Shown piece by piece: positions 34,500-46,505 of a DNA stretch of 64,000 nt. The translations under genes and the position numbers were made by a program. The notes under the pieces are model-generated. The model was not told where the DNA came from, did no database searches, and saw only the letters and a list, made by a program, of their open reading frames with translations. Source of the stretch: Micropterix aruncella (lineage: Eukaryota > Arthropoda > Insecta > Lepidoptera > Micropterigidae); contig OX155955.1 in assembly GCA_944548615.1 (NCBI GenBank), positions 8,843,631 through 8,907,630 of the forward strand. Reading direction: 5' to 3'. The stretch's first letter is position 1; each line of letters begins with the position of its first letter.

Positions 34500-35252
34500 T
34501 AAAATTTGTGCATTAGGTATGTATATCTATAAAGCGAGAAAATTTGATCATGTCTCTAACTATAGAAGAAGCCCGCATAGGCGTCGAATACGTGAACGTA
34601 GAAACTTGCATATTGTTCCTGTTCTTTATAAAATTGTGAACATTCCCATTCCACTTCGAATTATCATCTATATTCAACACACCATAAAGGAACACGAGTA
34701 ACAACAACCAGACAGCACTTGATACAAAAAAAGAGAACAAGTTTTGCGCAAAAACACTTTTCTTACATTGCTCCTCAACTGTCCAACAAAATGAATAGTG
34801 TTTTTCCTGCAGGACTGAAATCTAGGACTAGTCGCGGCGTAAAGAAAACTTAACTAAGTCACTTTTGACTTTGGGTCGACAAGAAACAGAGGTATTAATA
34901 ACATATATATTAAAATAGAGCAAGATTTGTGAGATATATGTATATATATACCTATATATATATAGTATTATTTTGTATTTATCTATAAAGTATATATTTA
35001 TTTATATATGTACGTGTATATTTATATGTATATACCTAAATTTAATATTATTACGCTTTATTATTTTGGAGACATATCTATCTTCATAATAATATACAAA
35101 GATAATACAGCAAGTTACGAAAACCACTCTACCTTCTTTTATATTAAGCCTACCTTAGTACAGGCGAGGCCTAGTTAGGATGGCTTTGAATTTAAAAATA
35201 TATGTAATATTATAGATTAATAAAGAATTTTGAATTTGAATTTGAATTTGAC
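34500..35252 (+). mobile_element. Non-LTR retrotransposon 3' end
   Basis: The plus strand encodes HVSNYRRSPHRRRIRERRNL then HIVPVLYKIVNIP, followed with frame breaks by pieces resembling LINE carboxyl tails (FCAKTLFLTLL; ending near 34900). The 3' UTR has CCTTAGTACAGGCGAGGCCT (35152-35171) and ends in a TTTGAA tandem tail (about 35229-35251), typical of LINE insertions. Confidence 0.7.
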
Positions 35253-35254
35253 TT

Positions 35255-35400
35255 CATTTTGTTTCTATTCTTTATTGTGAAATTTCACAAGAGGCGAGTT
35301 TATTATCATACGATAATCTCTTACAAGCAACCCTTATATGGAATATTTACATGTATGTGTGCGTGTAACATGTGTGTAAGCGTGTGTCTTGTTATTGCAT
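35255..35400 (-). mobile_element. SINE fragment
   Basis: TTCTTTATTGTGAAATTTCA, then CATACGATAATCTCTTAC and the GTGTGTCTTGTTATTGCATT block match the SINE at 50932-51185. The tRNA-like end is missing here. It sits directly after a LINE tail. Confidence 0.6.
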
Positions 35401-35731
35401 TCGTCAATAGAATTAAAATCCAATTCCTATAATTCTCGATCGATCAATTCGAGTAGAAAACAATCGATTAGTAGTATAGCCCTACTATCGACTCGTTTAA
35501 GCAAAACCCGTCACAGTCTAACAATGGAAACGATGAACCGGATAAAAAATGAGCAATTCAAGAGGTCTCTCGCAGTCAGGTCGGACGTGTCAAATTGCGA
35601 TTTATTCTGGCTCTTCGTTTAGCTAGCACGGTCCGCTCATCTGACGGACGGTCAGGCGACGCCACCCGACAAGACGTGTCGACCGACGGACTGACAGACG
35701 ATTCAAGGGCAACACCGTCACGGTAGTATAG

Positions 35732-35739
35732 TATAAAAA
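35732..35739 (+). promoter_or_regulatory. TATA-like box before small ORF
   Basis: TATAAAAA lies 76 bases before the ATG at 35808. The surrounding 35,570-35,800 is GC-richer and unique within the window. This is weak support for a promoter. Confidence 0.25.
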
Positions 35740-35807
35740 GAAGATCTTTCTTTTTTTCGCGATTTAAGCGTCGAAACACCGTCGCAGCACCTAAGGAAAT
35801 ACAAACA

Positions 35808-36002
35808 ATGAATGGAATAGAGATTAAGCATGCACAGTCCCGATCCATTGATCCAGTGATCCAGACGTTAGGGATACAATTGGAAGGCACTTCATCGGCG
35901 GGCTCGAAGGAAAAGAAAACACGAAAAATAAAAAAAATCTTGTTGATCCACGGTATTACTATATTTTCCCAAATTTCGAATTTTGAAGCGACACACAATT
36001 AG
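35808..36002 (+). CDS. Small hypothetical ORF whose stop lies in an inserted element
   Basis: A 64-residue frame, basic in its second half (KEKKTRKIKKILLIHG), with no recognisable domain. A TATA-like box is 76 bases upstream. Its TAG stop is formed by the first bases of an inverted-repeat element (36000-36375). Without that element the frame would run only a few codons further. It may be a chance frame or an exon remnant. Confidence 0.22.
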   Translation: MNGIEIKHAQSRSIDPVIQTLGIQLEGTSSAGSKEKKTRKIKKILLIHGITIFSQISNFEATHN

Positions 36003-36375
36003 GGTTACTGGATGCAAAACTGAATAGTTCTGACAAAAAGCCTGATTTGTATATAAATCTGTCATTTTAAACCTGTCATTTAAACTAAACCTGTCATTTT
36101 GCAAATCGGGGTTCTGAAGACAAGAACTTGCTTAATAAGGTGTTTAAAAACACTGAGTATGACAAAACAGATTAATTTTAGCAGTCCTCGACTAGTCATC
36201 TTTTTATTGTGATTATTTGTGAATTGTGATGCATATCATAAGCATGAAAGGAAATAAATAATACATTTCTTAATAATCCAAAAAATCCCCACATTTTCAA
36301 AGTTCGGCCGGAAACTTGACAGGTGCCTAAAGAACCTGACATTGTCAGGACAAATCCTGACGTCTAGTAACCCTA
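36000..36375. mobile_element. TAGGGTTACT inverted-repeat element, 8-bp target duplication
   Basis: The left end is TAGGGTTACTGGATG and the complement of the right end is TAGGGTTACTAGACG. It is flanked on both sides by CACACAAT (35992-35999 and 36376-36383), an exact 8-base duplication as made by hAT-type transposases. It has no coding content and is non-autonomous. Confidence 0.8.
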
Positions 36376-36499
36376 CACACAATGCATCGCTTTTCTAGGT
36401 ATTGGCTAAGTATAATAAACGCAATAATTAATTTGCAATCGATTTTTAAACCCCTCTGTTTTCATCTGTTCGATTTATCTGATATTGTAGCGGCGGGAG

Positions 36500-37145
36500 C
36501 TAAGCTATTGCAATTAGACCACTAATACCCATGTAAGGGTCGGCCAAACTCACGGGTCAACACCCAGCCTTCACGCAGAAGTGCGACCCCGGGTAGGACT
36601 CTGGCCTGCGGGCCAGTTTCCCCTGGGAATCAACCTTCGGGCGCTCCTGGACGGTTTGCGTGCGTGCGACGTCACCTAATCTATTGTGCATTCCGACTGT
36701 TAGCCGGGGGAGTCTGGAAACGGCCTTGTTTCCTATAGATCGGAGTAGATTTACGGGAACTGCTCTTGAAACGACCAATCGGCTACCCGATACCGGGTGA
36801 AAAGCCGGTCAAAGGATGCCGTGGTCCGCGATAGATTCGGTAGACACTGAATCACAGCTACGTAAGGGAAAGGACCGCGCAAGCGACCTCTAACCTGTAA
36901 CCAGTCGGGAGACCGGAGTAATCTGGTTGGAACTGGAAGTAAGGGCGCGAGTGTTGGCCCGGTCTATGATTAACCTGTAATCTCGCGGCAAGGCGTTGGT
37001 TTCTTAAGGGCGAGCGGCATAACTACACAGTGGACCATTTTCAGTCTTCTACGCTCACCTCGCGGGAGACAGAACGATTTAATATCGTTAAAACTTCCTG
37101 AGGTGACGGGTTCGCCCGCTGTAGTTGACAGCTCCAGTTGATATT
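36500..37145 (-). repeat. GC-rich interspersed repeat, copy 2
   Basis: Inverted relative to 29680-30340, with the same order of blocks: GGCCTGCGGGCCAGTTTCCC, then CCGCGATAGATTCGGTAGAC, then CCTGAGGTGACGGGTTCGCC. The ends are close to full length. The open frame at 36557-36778 is not kept in the other copies. Confidence 0.7.
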
Positions 37146-38714
37146 ATATCGGCTAAAATAATCGCAATTTTCATGTTAAATTTTTATTTTCTATTCTTTA
37201 CTTTCTACCCATCATTTAAAAACATATATTTTTTAACTAACCACTAAAGATATTAAGAAATGACCTACAAAAAATTAGAGGCATTATTCGGATGATTCTA
37301 AGATGCGTTTGTTTTCAATTCTAGCTGTAATAATAAAGGACTTGCGATGTATTCAATTTTCATATTATAACATATTTTATTCAAAACCCGATGAACATAT
37401 CGAGCATATCTACTATCATATCATATCATCATCTCACGGTATCTAGGCTATCAGACCATAGTACCTATTTCGCATAATCATTGTTTAAAATATGGCGATG
37501 AGATGCCCACGATAGATATCATGGCGCAAGCTAGACCACGTGTTTCATTTGGTAAGGAAAACGAACACATAATTGATTCGGTCTCAGTTTTTCTTAATGT
37601 AGTATTTATTGGAGTAGCCTATAATTTGATAATTGCGTAATTCTGCTGCATTGGATCTTGAATTCTAACACAGACATTAGTTCGATGAAGTTATGACAGG
37701 TATACAGACCTATCAATCAGGTTTAATTATATATTACCTATACATACGTGTCGATTTAAAAACAAAAACTAAAACAGTTGACTCGTGTACCCTTATACAG
37801 GCTGAGTTTTAAAAACAGGACAGTATGAGGAAATCCAAAACCATTGTATTTAGAGAAAAATGCTGAGAGGATTTTTACAAGACGGATTTTGGAGAAATGA
37901 AAAGTGACATTACTTTTTATTGAAGAAACCACGTTTTTGAAGAAAACATCTTTGCCAAAAAAAGTGCCAATTGGTCTAGTTTCATGTTAGTAACAAAAAT
38001 AATTCCAGTCTAAAGTTTTTAAAAGATGCTCAAAGTTGATTTTATTTATGCCATACAAAAGTCACTAAGAAATACATATCTACTGAATGGGGAAAACTTA
38101 AAGGAATAACATTTCAATACGTCGACAGAATTCGATTTATCGATATCTATCAAATAATGCACATGTTCAAACTATGAAATCATTTATTTATATTTTACGT
38201 TACACGGTATAAATTTACTTTTCTTAGCAAGCTCTGTGTCGCCTTTTTAAATTTTAAAATTGTTGACAGTCATTAATGAATCCATAAATACATGTTTGTA
38301 ATTCTTCTACGATCTGGCATTTTCTCTTAATTACCTCGTCCTTTACCAGACCCCACGTAAAATAAAATGCTAACTATGAGTACATTGTAAAAAAAATGGA
38401 AAGAGAGAGAAAAGTGACAGATGTCGCCCGTGTTCCATTTTCAAATTTTGCATGTCAATTTTCTTTAGTGCTGAACTTCCAAAAATTATACGGACAAATG
38501 TTGCTTATTTTTCTAATATGTTAATTTCTGCAAAAATGATTTCGTTAAAAAAATCACTATAGTTTTTCGAGTACAATAATTATTGTCTGTAATTAAAATC
38601 TTGAAATATTCAAAAACTTTAAAGTATTTTTTAATGGAAACAAGGAATTTTAATATTATTAGTGCCGCTTGTACATATATGAGAAATTTCAACCAAATTT
38701 TCACAATGTGAGTT
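37146..38714. other. AT-rich, no gene seen
   Basis: No ORF, RNA gene or recognised repeat can be supported in this stretch. Confidence 0.4.
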
Positions 38715-39066
38715 CGGCCCAACAAGACATTTGTGTACCAAATTGCAGGTCTCTAAATACAATATTTCGAGGATGATATTATGACTAGTGCGCCGGTGGA
38801 CCGATTTCAACAACAATCTTTTCAACTCTTACCATGACCAAATTATGCCTGCATACAAAAATTCAGCTTAATCGGATTAAGCGTCTGGGCGCTATGGTGG
38901 AAGAAAACATACATATAGACAGACAGACAGACAGACCTCAATCTGGAAATCGTCTTAATCGTCTTAGGGGGGCTCAAAATGGATAGTTCCGTCATCATTT
39001 CGAAAACAAATTTTAGCGCGCCCACAATACTTACCCTCGTCTACAGCCGATGGACCGGGAAAGTAA
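38715..39066 (-). mobile_element. GATAGCGCCC-family repeat, inverted copy
   Basis: Read on the minus strand it matches the others: TTACTTTCCCGGTCCATCGG at one end, a GTCTGTCTGTCTGTC run (38920-38936 on the plus strand as CAGACAGACAG), AGCGCCCAGACGCTTAATCC, and TTGGTCATGGTAAGAGTTGA. The copies at 51440 and 38715 share the CTTTCCCGGTCCAT end. Confidence 0.65.
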
Positions 39067-40083
39067 TAATAGCGTTGATTTCATAGGGTGTTGTTAATGA
39101 TAATTGGTACGCTACTAATTAGTGCAATATTGTAAACTGAGACAGATTAGACAATAGACATTCGCCCAACTTTAAATTTTGGGGAATATCAATGGCACCA
39201 AATTCAAAAGAATTTTTCTCCTCCAGAAAAGAACGTTACGCAGTTTATATAGACTTTCCAAGAAGTTCTTGTAAGCCGCTATTCGTAGTATCAGGAATTA
39301 TGACTCTATTTTCTTCTTACAACTACCAAGCTGTCATGTACGCTCGTAGACACCCTCAAGAAAACATACAGCGTTTTTTAAACAATTTTACTTAGGTGAT
39401 GGTAACAATGAGTGTAAGGTCGTTTACTTGTTTTCAACGTTTTACAATAAATGATTAGCAATTTTATATAATTTTATCTAAAAGTGGAGGATCGGGAGGA
39501 TTGGGGATTGAAGGGAAATGGCTTGTATTTATACATACATACATGAACATACATACACAAAAACATACATCAATAAAATACGTACGTATAAAACTAATAC
39601 AGAAAATAAATACATACATACATAAGTTTACAAAAAATAAATATTAAATTAAACTCAGTGCTCATTTTCTATTGTTCTATGTAATTCTATCAAAAAGCAG
39701 ATTTACTATATAAATTATTATCTATATGTTGGAACCTAGTATTATATAAGGCCATAAGACGATAATTAAGGGCATTTCGTGCATAGTTTGTATTTGCGCG
39801 TTGCAATTTCAATGTTCGAGGAGCCCTAATAGTTCGAGGTGCCCTAATGGTTCAAGATGGAACGAAAAATGATAGGTTTTTCACGAGGTATGGGCTGTCG
39901 ATGCTATTATTAATTATTTTATAAAGGAAACCATGTTGATGAGTAGTAAAATTTGTAAAGTTTTAAACTTGTAAAGACATTCTAATTCTCATTTTTTTTA
40001 AAAAACGAAAGCATAATGCTGGGTTGACAATAAAATAAATTTACTTTGATTATTCTACATAGAATTTGTATTTCTATTTTAAT
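39067..40083. other. AT-rich with degenerate CATA repeats, no gene
   Basis: ATACATACATACATGAACAT-type repeats occupy about 39530-39630. The 67-codon frame at 39192 has no supporting signal and resembles nothing I know. Confidence 0.4.
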
Positions 40084-40659
40084 ACTAGCTGACCCGGCGA
40101 ACTTCGTACCGCCTAACAGTCAATGAATGTCCTGTTACAGATTAGCTAAATTAATTTATGATTTTATGAAAGTAATACAATATATACAAAATAAATATTA
40201 AGTTCACTACTTTATTAAGATAATAACACAAATATAAATATAAAAGTACAAAAATTAAGTATATCAATCGAGTCTCAGCAAGACATGATTGAATTAAACT
40301 ATTTACATATTGTGCAGCATGGGATGCACTCGGTTTAATTCCCTTCATTGAAACACCTTGTTATATACGACATTTTTTGTTTTTTTTTATCAGGCGCAAG
40401 AACAAATAAAGCGGATGATTTGCCGACACGTGAACATGCCACGTACAACTGACCACGAGGAAAACACGGATTCACATTTTGTATGGGAAAATGATTTTTC
40501 TTTTATTTTAATTTTTCGTAAATTTTCCAATTTTCGTTTTTATGCTATTCGGGACGGAGACAAATACAACAAATCAAAAACCATGAAAATCGGTCCAGCC
40601 GTTCTCGTTCGAACAAACCCGACTTTGTTTTATATATATATATATATTATTCTCGCTGA
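40084..40659 (-). mobile_element. Helitron-type element with helicase fragment
   Basis: On the minus strand the element begins TCAGCGAGAATAATATA (40659 downward) and ends GGGTCAGCTAGT (40084), the CTAGT end expected of Helitrons. At 40475-40392 the minus strand reads NPCFPRGQLYVACSRVGKSS and then ALFVLAP, the carboxyl motif of Helitron/Pif1-type helicases. The remaining interior is non-coding. The clean motif suggests descent from an autonomous copy. The element is short and cannot move by itself. Confidence 0.65.
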
Positions 40660-41284
40660 CTAGCATATGATGGTGACATTGAATTGTATATTAGTATATT
40701 TGATTATTTGTATGTAGGTAATATTGAATATAATATTACAGCCATGACAACTATTATGATTGTTATGCTTATAATAATTAAATTTTTAGCATTCAATTTT
40801 GTGACGCATCCAAGTGTAGGACTGCCTATCTACTGGAGTAGTTGATTGTATTGTATTGTTTCGTATTGTAATAGTGCACGTCAATATGAACATCTCAACA
40901 TAGTCCAGAATCAAAAGTAAAACCTCGAGAGCTTAGTCATTCATAAAAAAACGTCCTTCGCAAATACATGGGGCCTTGCGACAAACCCGCTAGCCTCGGG
41001 CGAATAAAAACTAGTTACCGGGGCCATGCACGAGTATATATTGGTGGGTGCCGACCTCACCGAATTGCAACTAATAACAATTACACCGTGACATTAGTAT
41101 ACGTCAACCGCGCATTATTAAAAGTAGGCTCGATCAGAGCTAGCTCGATTCAAGCGTTGCGCGTTGTTTCAATGCGAGTCGCGAGGTCGAAATCCACCCA
41201 TTATTAGCAAAGATTTAAGTGATATACTAACGCCATTAGGCTCCAACAAAATAATCCGTAGGTATAACGTCGATATATCTAATT
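40660..41284. other. No gene called; GC-richer patch 40,960-41,210
   Basis: The patch contains a TATA-like ACGAGTATATATTGGTGGG and several CG words, with no repeat match in the window. It might be a promoter; nothing downstream supports a gene. Confidence 0.3.
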
Positions 41285-41775
41285 TTTAACCGACTTAAAA
41301 AAAAGGAGGAGGTTATCAATTCGGTTGCATCTTTTTTTTTATGTTTGTTACCTCAGAACTCGAACCGATTTGGAAAATTCCTTTTTTATTTGAAAGGATA
41401 TACTTACAGATTGGACACATACAAATTATGTTCTGATGATGGGATCCATGAGAAATTGAGGAAACTCCTCAAAAATTATCATATGAATGTACATGTTGGT
41501 TCAATTCCGATGACAATACATTTTTTATGGTAAGCGTGACCTGAGTCTACACCCTGGGCTGGCTCCCGACGAGGGGACTCCTCAACGGACACGAAATATT
41601 GTATACTTATCCAGTCACGATAACCCGTTCTGAGTTTTACCATGACATGGCTGCTAGAGAGCCAAACGTTACAAACGTTATTATAGATGGCCAAATAAAT
41701 TGCTATTAATATCATGTCACCTGCGCAGAAGGGATGCAAAAACGTACTACGGCATTGAGCAATCTAATACCGAGG
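41285..41775 (+). repeat. Copy of the 23606 repeat
   Basis: It opens ACCGACTTAAAAAAAAGGAGG and contains TTCTGATGATGGGATCCATG, then CCGACGAGGGGACTCCTCAA. It has lost most of the minisatellite. Its end (AGATGGCCAAATAAATTGCT through GGCATTGAGCAATCTAATAC) recurs at about 54760-54870. Confidence 0.65.
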
Positions 41776-41924
41776 TAGATTGGAAACAAATGCAAATATA
41801 TGGAATCCACACGAGGATCTTTATATCACCATGTTGGAAAAAATCTAAAATGTTTTTTACGTTTTGTATATTTCAAGCGATACCGTTATTATCCCTACTT
41901 ATAACCTACTAATTTTTACTAGGC

Positions 41925-42185
41925 ATGGTGGGCTATAATTCCCTTGAATTGCGTAGAGAAATGCTCACCATGGCCTACGTTTTTAAGCTGGTCCGGGGAA
42001 AAGTTGATAATCCTAGCATGCTAGCGAAGGTTTTTCTCTTTGTTAAGGATAACTATAATCGAGCTCGGTCAGATATTTTATTTGCGGAGCCGTCTTCGCA
42101 ACCCACCTTAAGTCGATGGAGTCTTCTTACGCGTGCCTTGCGACACATAAATGCGGTATGTTCGGCAGCGTCAGACCTGGACTAA
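41925..42185 (+). mobile_element. Non-LTR retrotransposon carboxyl fragment
   Basis: The frame LELRREMLTMAYVFKLVRGK then VDNPSMLAKVFLFV and, later, LLTRALRHINAVCS follows the usual pattern of the end of a LINE reverse-transcriptase ORF: RR, a helix with YxFKLxxGKxDxP, LL, and a final RxLxxxN. The rest of the element is missing. It is not a host gene. Confidence 0.6.
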
Positions 42186-42689
42186 AAAGACCTGGACAGC
42201 GAGCCCATATCTCTTCAAGGTTCATGCTAGATTAAGATCGATTGTATTTATCTGTTTATGTATTCTGTTCATTTACTATTTTTAATGCTTCTACTTGCAT
42301 ATTTAATGCCTATTCAAAACATAAGTATTGAAATTATATGCAGTAAAAGGGAAAAGTCTTTTGTTTTAAACACTTGAGACGATTAGTTATTTTGATATGA
42401 ATTCATAATCGTTGATAATATGACCAATAAACATGACCTAACAATTTAAATTATTTTTTAATATAAAAAACTACTTTTTGTGACTTAAATATAAAATTTA
42501 GACATATGCTGTCGCTGACTTTTTTGTACGCATTACCAAGCTCTACAACTTTCTCTAAAACTTAATCGTATATCTCTCATCGTTAAGGCAGCGTTACTTA
42601 GAAACGTTTTCGTTCGACCGTTTTTTCCGACTTACTTTGGAAATCCGACTACCACAAAAAAGCCTTTTCATTATTCGGAATAATATATA

Positions 42690-42815
42690 GCCTATTTTCA
42701 CAAATAACGTGGCTTTCTATTGGTAAAAGAATTTTCAAAATCGGTTCAGTAAATCCAGAGATTACTTCCTACAACGTCACAAACTTTACCTCTTTATAAT
42801 ATTAGTATAGATTAC
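42690..42815 (-). mobile_element. Helitron 5' end fragment
   Basis: On the minus strand it begins TCTATACTAATATTATAAAG and runs into a CTGAACCGATTTTGAAAAT-type block, the same start as the fuller element at 52579-53338. Confidence 0.55.
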
Positions 42816-44039
42816 ATTTCAACGAATTATGTATAATAAATGGAGACATATAATAATGAGTCATAAGCACACAAGTACGACACAGGTGCGAGGGGACAAA
42901 TTTTCGGGGTGAACGGGCCCTGGACTAATTCATTGTTTCTTTATCACTTCCTGTAAACGCAGTTATTATGACTCATCCATTCCCCTCGTTTAATAACGGC
43001 AGATAGAGGTGAAACAGCTAAAAAATAGAGCTTGAACGAACCCGGATCTCTAGAGCTATAGGCGTTTCACACGCCGCGGTAGTTAGAAGAGCTAATGTTA
43101 TTAAAAGCCGTACTATAAGATTTACGAGATCAAATTAAGAGTTTGGTAATTAAGCTCGTATCAATTTAATCATCCAAGTCACGCAGACCGGTTATTCGCG
43201 ACGCGGTACTAGATTCGCATGATCGCGCTATTCTCACGAAGTTCTTCACGCTTTGAACCATTTCATGAGAAGTGCCCTAGCATGAACGTATCCGACTCCT
43301 AGAGAACTAGAATAAATCTCTAAAACCACAACGAAAGTGAGTATAATAATGTGTGGTAATGTGAAAACTCTGAAACTCTGCAACTGACACATCTTATGTT
43401 AAAACATAGCACGTAAACAGTATAGGAATAATTTGATAATGCTTGATTATTCATTATAATGGCTGTCGTTTTACATATGAAGGGTGAAGGAAAAGAATGA
43501 GCTTAGTCAGAAAAAGTAAATTCTCATGAGAGCGGTTTAAACGTTTCAAGAGGTAATAAGAAAATGAGTTTTTCTCTGACAAGCCTATGAACTAACTATG
43601 ATTGTACTTTGAATAATACAGATTATACTTGTTACATAATTTATCTCATCTAATATGGAATATTAATCTGGAATTTATCTAGACTAATCCAGTTATTCAG
43701 CTGTAAAGGTTTTTTCCACGATGATGACGGCATACTAAGCTGGTTAATGTTGTCGTCAGTTTCACCGTCAGATAGTACGAAAAATTCTCTACAAAACTGT
43801 TCTTTATGTACTTTTTGTCATTGCCTTCTTGGAGCCTGCCAAGGTTTGATGGGCGGTCCGGCCGGACCCACCATTTCTATAGTCCCTAATAATAATCGAA
43901 ATTTTAAAAGAAGATAATATCTCGAAAACCGAGAAGCTTTGTATTGAATTTATTAGTATGTTCTAATTTGTCTCATCTATACACCCTTCCCATTTGGCAA
44001 ACCATCCGGGTAGTACCCTATATCCCTTAAAATATTTAA
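42816..44039. other. No gene; possible regulatory sites
   Basis: TGAGTCA at 42857-42863 and TGACTCA at 42969-42975 are AP-1-type words 112 bases apart. The part at 43,060-43,320 is GC-richer and unique within the window. There is no coding signal. Confidence 0.3.
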
Positions 44040-44352
44040 GGGGCTCTCTAGACAATCAAGCATGCTTGTCAAGCGTCGCATCGCGGGCTGGGCGGAGATC
44101 GTAAACAGCAGGAATTATGCATTTATTTTTTTTTTATATTTACCAAAAATGCCTAATTTTGTAGTTTTTACCTGGGAGTCACGTTAATTAGACGTAATTG
44201 ATTGATGAATGATGTGACTCCCTGGTTAAAAAACTACAAAACTAGGTATTTTTAGTAAATATTTTTTTAAATATTTGCATGTTTCCTGCGGTTTACGATC
44301 CCTGCCCAGCCCGCGACAAAATGCTTGACAAGCATGCTTGATCGTCTAGAGC
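44040..44352. mobile_element. Foldback inverted-repeat element, copy 1
   Basis: Nearly the whole 313 bases are two inverted arms: CTCTAGACAATCAAGCATGC on the left, with the complement of the right end CTCTAGACGATCAAGCATGC. The arms continue through GCGGGCTGGG and ATGCCTAATTTTGTAG to a short centre near GATTGATGAATGA. Sister copies are at 56350-56667 and 60934-61243. Confidence 0.8.
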
Positions 44353-44759
44353 GGTCGATCGTGACTATTAGTCCAGTCGATCGTGGCTAGGCAAAAAATA
44401 TAAATACGTAAAACAAACTGTGCAACGTAATCACCAACCGCTGTACAATTTCAAGCAGTTAACAGCTTCAAATTAATTAATTAAATATGACACAATTACA
44501 TTTAAAAACATTGAGACGCCATTTTGCCTCCGAAGAAGAAATTCCGTAAGGATCATATTTATTTATTTATTAATTTATTTATTATTTATTTATTTCCATA
44601 ATTCAAATTCCAATTGACAAAAAGAAAATCATTATCCTAACACAAAAACATTTTATAATAAGTGTACATATTAAACCTAGCTTATACAGGAAATTCATCT
44701 TTTTGACATATCGGTTTACCACCTCACTAGGTATGAACCTGTGTTGAGGTGGTACTAAC
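44353..44759. other. AT-rich, TTTA-type low complexity
   Basis: A run of TTTATTTATTTATTAATTT occupies about 44553-44600. GGTTTACCACCTCAC and its near inverted GTTGAGGTGGTAC at about 44712-44755 may be part of the adjacent hAT element. Confidence 0.35.
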
Positions 44760-45283
44760 ATCGGTAAATATGGAAAAACATACTTCCTACAATTTCATTC
44801 CTGAGAAGTACACGGCAGAAATTAAGGCAGTGGTATCAGACTTCGAAATTCGATTTAGTGATTTTAAAAAAAAAAGAGAAGTTATTGGAATTCATCAGTT
44901 ATCTGTTTAATAATTCCATTGATCATAGTGATATCTATGAAATGGCTACAAAATTTGCAGATACATTTCAAATGGACCACATGATATTTCAATACGAAAT
45001 TATTTTTCTGCGCTGCGACATACTTCCAAAAGCCAGGTCATCCTCAGGTCTAGATTTCTGGGCATTGGTTTCCAACAAGAAATATCCAAATTTGAAGAAA
45101 TGTGTTGAACAACTGCATTAGTATTTTGGTTCAACATATTTATGTGATTCAGCATTTTCCTACTTAAAACAAATAAAAAATAAACACCGTTCTAGCTTGT
45201 CAGACGCTCATTCATTGGATTCTTTAAGGTTGGCAATTTCCAACTACAAACCTGATTTTGCTAATCTAGCGGAAGATGCTTAA
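44760..45283 (+). pseudogene. hAT-family transposase remnant (carboxyl end)
   Basis: The plus strand encodes FIPEKYTAEIKAVVSDFEIR, then a frameshift at a ten-A run (about 44866-44875), then LLEFISYLFNNSID and FWALVSNKKYPNLKKCVEQL. After a TAG at 45119 comes YFGSTYLCDSAFSYLKQIKN, KHRSSLSDAHSLDSLRLAIS and NYKPDFANLAEDA. The last part is the hAT carboxyl dimerisation domain as found in ZBED/GTF2IRD2-like transposases. The amino end and most of the catalytic core are missing. It is dead: one frameshift and one stop are visible. Confidence 0.8.
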
Positions 45284-45954
45284 ACGCAATGCTCACACTA
45301 ATATAAATAAGTAGTTTCTAAGAATAATTTTAAGTTTTATGTTTTCCCTCTTAATAAAAATAAAAAATACTACATAATTGTGTACCTACTGAACTATGCT
45401 GTTTCATTTAAGTTTTCAAGAAGTATGTAATTGGTAGATCGCACAGGGTTTCGTCAGTAAACAGTAGATCTTGGATCAAATCAAGTTGGCCACCCCTGGT
45501 TCAGAGTCCCTAAGATCCAAGGCAAGATTCACCATCGATGCGACGGCTTGAATTTAAGGGGATAATTTCTGGGGTTTGTGCAAAATTTTAATAAAAAATC
45601 TTTATAGAGAAAATATGCAATATGAAACAAAATAAAAAATGAGAAACTGGTGAGAGGCTTAATGATTAATAATAGACGCCATGTCGAAAAATAACTATTA
45701 TATTCGCAGAAAAAAATCAGAAAATTGTAAAGTTCACCTGTGAAAGAGGAATTCAAAACTTAGCGACAGAACAGTTTTTACGCAAAGAAATGAGGTGAAA
45801 CGATATGAAATCCTGTGGTGTATAACTTTAATTTTTTTATTATTTTGATTTTAAGAGACTTTACATTCTCAAAGGTTTCATATTCTTCAGTTTTAATATT
45901 CTTGATCCCAATTATAACTAATAATACTGATCACGAAGCCACTCTTCATCGGTT
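45284..45954. other. hAT flank and AT-rich DNA, no gene
   Basis: GTTGGCCACCCCTGGTTCAG near 45485-45504 is a word often found at ends of hAT elements and may mark the 3' side of the remnant above. Nothing else was seen. Confidence 0.4.
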
Positions 45955-46505
45955 TGTTTACTTTTTACTTTCCTGACGACCTATCGGAAAGGAAAGTATT
46001 GTGATCGCGCTAAAAAAAAAATTTGAGATGAAGATGGGAATATATATTTTGAGACTCCCTGAGACGATTGAGACTATTTCCAGACCGATCTCTGTCTGTA
46101 TGTATGTCTGTATGTCTGTATGTCTGTATGTATGTATTCTTCCACGATAGCGCCCAGACGCTTAATCGGATTGAGCTGAAATTTGGTATATAAGCTTCTG
46201 TTAACCGTCGGAGGAACCCATTAGTTTTTGGAGTCCCTACGCCCTACGGTTGTGGTACCTCCCATACAAATTTGGGGTTCCCGGCGAAAAAATTGTTTCC
46301 GCGATAGCGCCCAGACGCTTAATCTGTCTAAGTTAAAATTTGGCATAGAAGCTTCTGTTAACCATCGGAAGAACCTATTAGTTTTTGGGGTACTTACGAC
46401 CAACGTTTGGGGTACCTGCCATACAAATTTGGGGTACTAGAGTAAAAAATGTCGCTGTTTTTTCGCACCTCCCCGGATACTAGTCAGGAAAGTCTTGGGG
46501 TGACA
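45955..46505 (+). mobile_element. GATAGCGCCC-family repeat, copy 2
   Basis: It starts near CTTTCCTGACGACCTATCGG and carries a GTATGTCTGTATGTCTGTAT tandem run (46093-46137). The internal piece CGATAGCGCCCAGACGCTTA occurs twice (46146 and 46301), so this copy has an internal duplication of about 155 bases. It ends GGAAAGTCTTGGGGTGACAC. Confidence 0.65.
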
